Positions 42,807 to 44,524 of a stretch of 44,524 nt of DNA are shown here, piece after piece. The notes below the pieces were generated by a model that worked only from the letters and a program-made list of their open reading frames with translations, was not told the DNA's origin and made no database searches. The translations under genes were made by a program, and so were the position numbers. Within the stretch, counting starts at the first letter, position 1, and each line of letters starts with the position of its first letter. Source of the DNA: Gordonia desulfuricans NBRC 100010 (GTDB lineage: Bacteria > Actinomycetota > Actinomycetes > Mycobacteriales > Mycobacteriaceae); NCBI RefSeq assembly GCF_001485495.1, contig NZ_BCNF01000055.1, forward strand, positions 1 to 44,524, given 5' to 3'.

Positions 42807-44141
42807 ATGACCAGCACCTTGTCCACCCCGGCCGGCGGTCCCGACACCGCCGACATCGAATACGCCTCACGAGATCAGATCGCCGACCTGCAGCTGCACC
42901 GGCTGAGATGGTCCTTGCAGCACGCCTATGACAACGTCGAGCACTACCGGCGGGCCTTCGACGACCGCGGCGTACACCCGTCCGACCTGACCGAACTCTC
43001 CGATCTGTCGCTGTTCCCGTTCACCGGGAAGGCAGATCTGCGGGCCAACTATCCGTTCGGGATGTTCGCCGTCCCCCAGGATCAGGTCTCGCGGATCCAT
43101 GCATCGTCGAGCACCACCGGACTTCCCACCGTGGTGGGCTACACCGCCAACGACCTCGGCAACTGGGCGGACCTGGTGGCGCGCAGTCTGCGGGCCGGCG
43201 GTGTGCGCCCGGGCGACAAGGTGCACGTCGCCTACGGCTACGGGCTGTTCACCGGGGGACTCGGCGCCCACTACGGCGCAGAACGACTCGGGTGCACCGT
43301 GATCCCGATGTCCGGGGGGATGACCGAACGTCAGATCCAGCTGATCGAGGACTTCCGTCCCGACGCGATCATGGTGACGCCGTCCTACATGCTCACCATC
43401 CTCGACGCCATGCTCACCAAGGGACTCGACCCGGCCGCCACCTCGTTGCGCACGGGCATCTTCGGTGCCGAACCGTGGACCGAGAAGATGCGTCACGAAC
43501 TCGAGCAGCAGTTCGGCATGGACGCCGTCGACATCTACGGGCTGTCGGAGGTGATGGGCCCGGGTGTCGCGCAGGAATGCGTCGAAACCAAGGACGGGCT
43601 GCACATCTGGGAGGATCATTTCTACCCGGAGATCATCGATCCGATGACCGGTGAGGTACTGCCCGACGGGTCCGAAGGAGAACTGGTCTTCACCTCGCTC
43701 ACGAAGGAGGCGATGCCCATCATCCGATACCGCACCCGCGATCTGACGCGACTGTTGCCGGGGACCGCGCGCTCGATGCGCCGGATCGAGAAGATCACCG
43801 GACGCAGCGACGACATGATCATCCTGCGCGGTGTGAACCTGTTCCCCACGCAGATCGAGGAACTGATCCTGACCGTTCCCACCCTCGCACCCCAGTTCCA
43901 GTGTGTCCTGGACCGACCGGGACGCATGGACACCCTGACCGTCCGCGTCGAGTACCGGCCCGAGATCCCGCGCACCGAGGACCGTGCCGCCGCCGACACC
44001 CTGCGTGCACTCATCAAGAACCGCATCGGGGTGAGCGTCGACGTCCAGATCGCCGAACCCGGCAGTCTGCAACGATCGACCGGCAAGGCCAGACGACTGA
44101 TCGACAACCGCCCGAAAGACCAGAAGGAGTTCTCCGCATGA
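42807..44141 (+). CDS. paaK: Phenylacetate-CoA ligase PaaK
   Basis: AMP-forming ligase of 444 residues that makes phenylacetyl-CoA, the first step of the path. Motifs include HASSSTTGLPTVVGYT (about 97-112), FGAEPWTEKMR, DIYGLSEVMGPGVAQEC and RTRDLTRLLPG, with the C-terminal KARRLIDNR lysine. The ATG at 42807 follows a GGAG ribosome site. It is near the end of the paaABCDE operon and shares ATGA with the next gene. Confidence 0.93.
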   Translation: MTSTLSTPAGGPDTADIEYASRDQIADLQLHRLRWSLQHAYDNVEHYRRAFDDRGVHPSDLTELSDLSLFPFTGKADLRANYPFGMFAVPQDQVSRIHASSSTTGLPTVVGYTANDLGNWADLVARSLRAGGVRPGDKVHVAYGYGLFTGGLGAHYGAERLGCTVIPMSGGMTERQIQLIEDFRPDAIMVTPSYMLTILDAMLTKGLDPAATSLRTGIFGAEPWTEKMRHELEQQFGMDAVDIYGLSEVMGPGVAQECVETKDGLHIWEDHFYPEIIDPMTGEVLPDGSEGELVFTSLTKEAMPIIRYRTRDLTRLLPGTARSMRRIEKITGRSDDMIILRGVNLFPTQIEELILTVPTLAPQFQCVLDRPGRMDTLTVRVEYRPEIPRTEDRAAADTLRALIKNRIGVSVDVQIAEPGSLQRSTGKARRLIDNRPKDQKEFSA

Positions 44142-44455
44142 CGATCCGACTGTCGGTCTGCTATGGACAGCCCGCCGATCCCGCCGCATTCGACGAGTAC
44201 TACGCGCGCGTCCACATCCCGCTGGCCAACGCCATTCCCGGCCTGCAGGAATTCACCTGGGGTCCCGTGGCATCCGTCGACGGTTCGACGCCACCGTACT
44301 ACGCGGTGGCCAATCTGTTCTTCGCCGACGCCGACGCGTTGAAGGCCGGACTGCAGTCGGCCGAGATGGGCGCAGCCGCAGCCGATGTGGCCAACTTCGC
44401 CGACGGCGGCGCCACCATGTTCACCCAGGAAGAAGTGTCGGTTCGAGCCGGCTGA
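44138..44455 (+). CDS. EthD-domain protein (dimeric alpha/beta-barrel)
   Basis: A 105-residue protein with the EthD-type start MTIRLSVCYGQPADPAAFDEYYARVHIPLANAIPG and later strands YYAVANLFFADADAL. EthD-like proteins are found beside oxygenase systems but their activity is often unclear; they are small ferredoxin-fold dimers. The ATG overlaps the paaK TGA and an AGAAGGAG site lies upstream, so translation is coupled to paaK. A link to phenylacetate catabolism is by context only. Confidence 0.82.
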   Translation: MTIRLSVCYGQPADPAAFDEYYARVHIPLANAIPGLQEFTWGPVASVDGSTPPYYAVANLFFADADALKAGLQSAEMGAAAADVANFADGGATMFTQEEVSVRAG

Positions 44456-44457
44456 CC

Positions 44458-44524
44458 GGTTCCTCGCGATGCTCGATCCCAGCTCAATCATCCATGGGTT
44501 GTGCCATTTTGGTGGTTGAGCCGA
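44458..44524. repeat. Dispersed intergenic repeat, copy at right edge
   Basis: This tail follows the EthD gene. GGTTCCTCGCGATGCTCG and GCTCAATCATC (44482-44492) line up with 24-57 of the left edge, and TTGGTGGTTGAGCCGA (44509-44524) is identical to 90-105. The element continues past the window end. Confidence 0.6.

Overview
The window is high-GC actinobacterial DNA from the Mycobacteriales. The gene content points to a non-mycobacterial relative such as Gordonia; that genus is an inference from synteny and codon style, not a proven call. The mce4 cholesterol-import operon, the divergent fadE26-fadE27-fadD17 operon and the mhuD/mutY/canB neighbourhood all have close counterparts in Mycobacterium tuberculosis. 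Almost every base is coding; gaps rarely exceed 250 bp and none exceeds 300 bp.

Region 1 (about 1-17.8 kb) handles cholesterol and steroid uptake and side-chain breakdown. The minus-strand operon fadE26-fadE27-fadD17 encodes a two-subunit acyl-CoA dehydrogenase and a steroid acyl-CoA ligase. Divergent from it are fdxD and then a long plus-strand operon: hsd4A, yrbE4A, yrbE4B, mce4A-F and two Mce-associated proteins, mostly joined by 1-10 bp overlaps or tiny gaps. Convergent with this operon, across a 40-bp perfect palindrome, is an aldehyde dehydrogenase gene. Three sites matching the KstR operator (TnnAACnnGTTnnA) lie before fadE26/fdxD, before hsd4A and before the aldehyde dehydrogenase, which ties the block to the cholesterol regulon.

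Region 2 (about 17.9-23.6 kb) is a housekeeping block that in M. tuberculosis lies about 100 genes away (Rv3587c-Rv3592). It contains a LON-domain protein, the heme-degrading mhuD, an alpha/beta hydrolase, a Pro/Gly/Tyr-rich membrane protein, mutY, the beta-carbonic anhydrase canB and a small membrane protein. mutY and canB diverge from start codons that overlap.

Region 3 (about 23.7-32.9 kb) is accessory metabolism. A LacI-family repressor diverges from a glutaryl-CoA dehydrogenase and a family III CoA-transferase, a likely glutarate module with a tandem 12-mer as candidate operator. It is followed by a crotonase-fold protein lacking one catalytic Glu, a secreted beta-propeller protein, and an NTF2-like plus SDR pair divergent from a LysR regulator (function unknown).

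Region 4 (about 33.2-44.5 kb) is the phenylacetate catabolon. On the minus strand are a TetR regulator (PaaR-like), paaZ and paaI; on the plus strand are paaF-paaH-paaG and paaABCDE-paaK plus a terminal EthD-like gene. Three near-identical operators (ACCGACCGA...CGGT) precede paaZ, the tetR/paaF divergent gap and paaA, so the cluster is probably one TetR regulon. PaaK makes phenylacetyl-CoA, PaaABCDE epoxidises it, PaaG isomerises it, PaaZ opens and oxidises the ring, and PaaF/PaaH carry out beta-oxidation. No PaaJ thiolase is present.

A dispersed intergenic repeat (TTCGACTCG...GGCTCAAYCATC and its inverse TGGTGGTTGAGCCGA) occurs at both window ends and before paaI, where it also carries a three-copy 31-bp tandem repeat.
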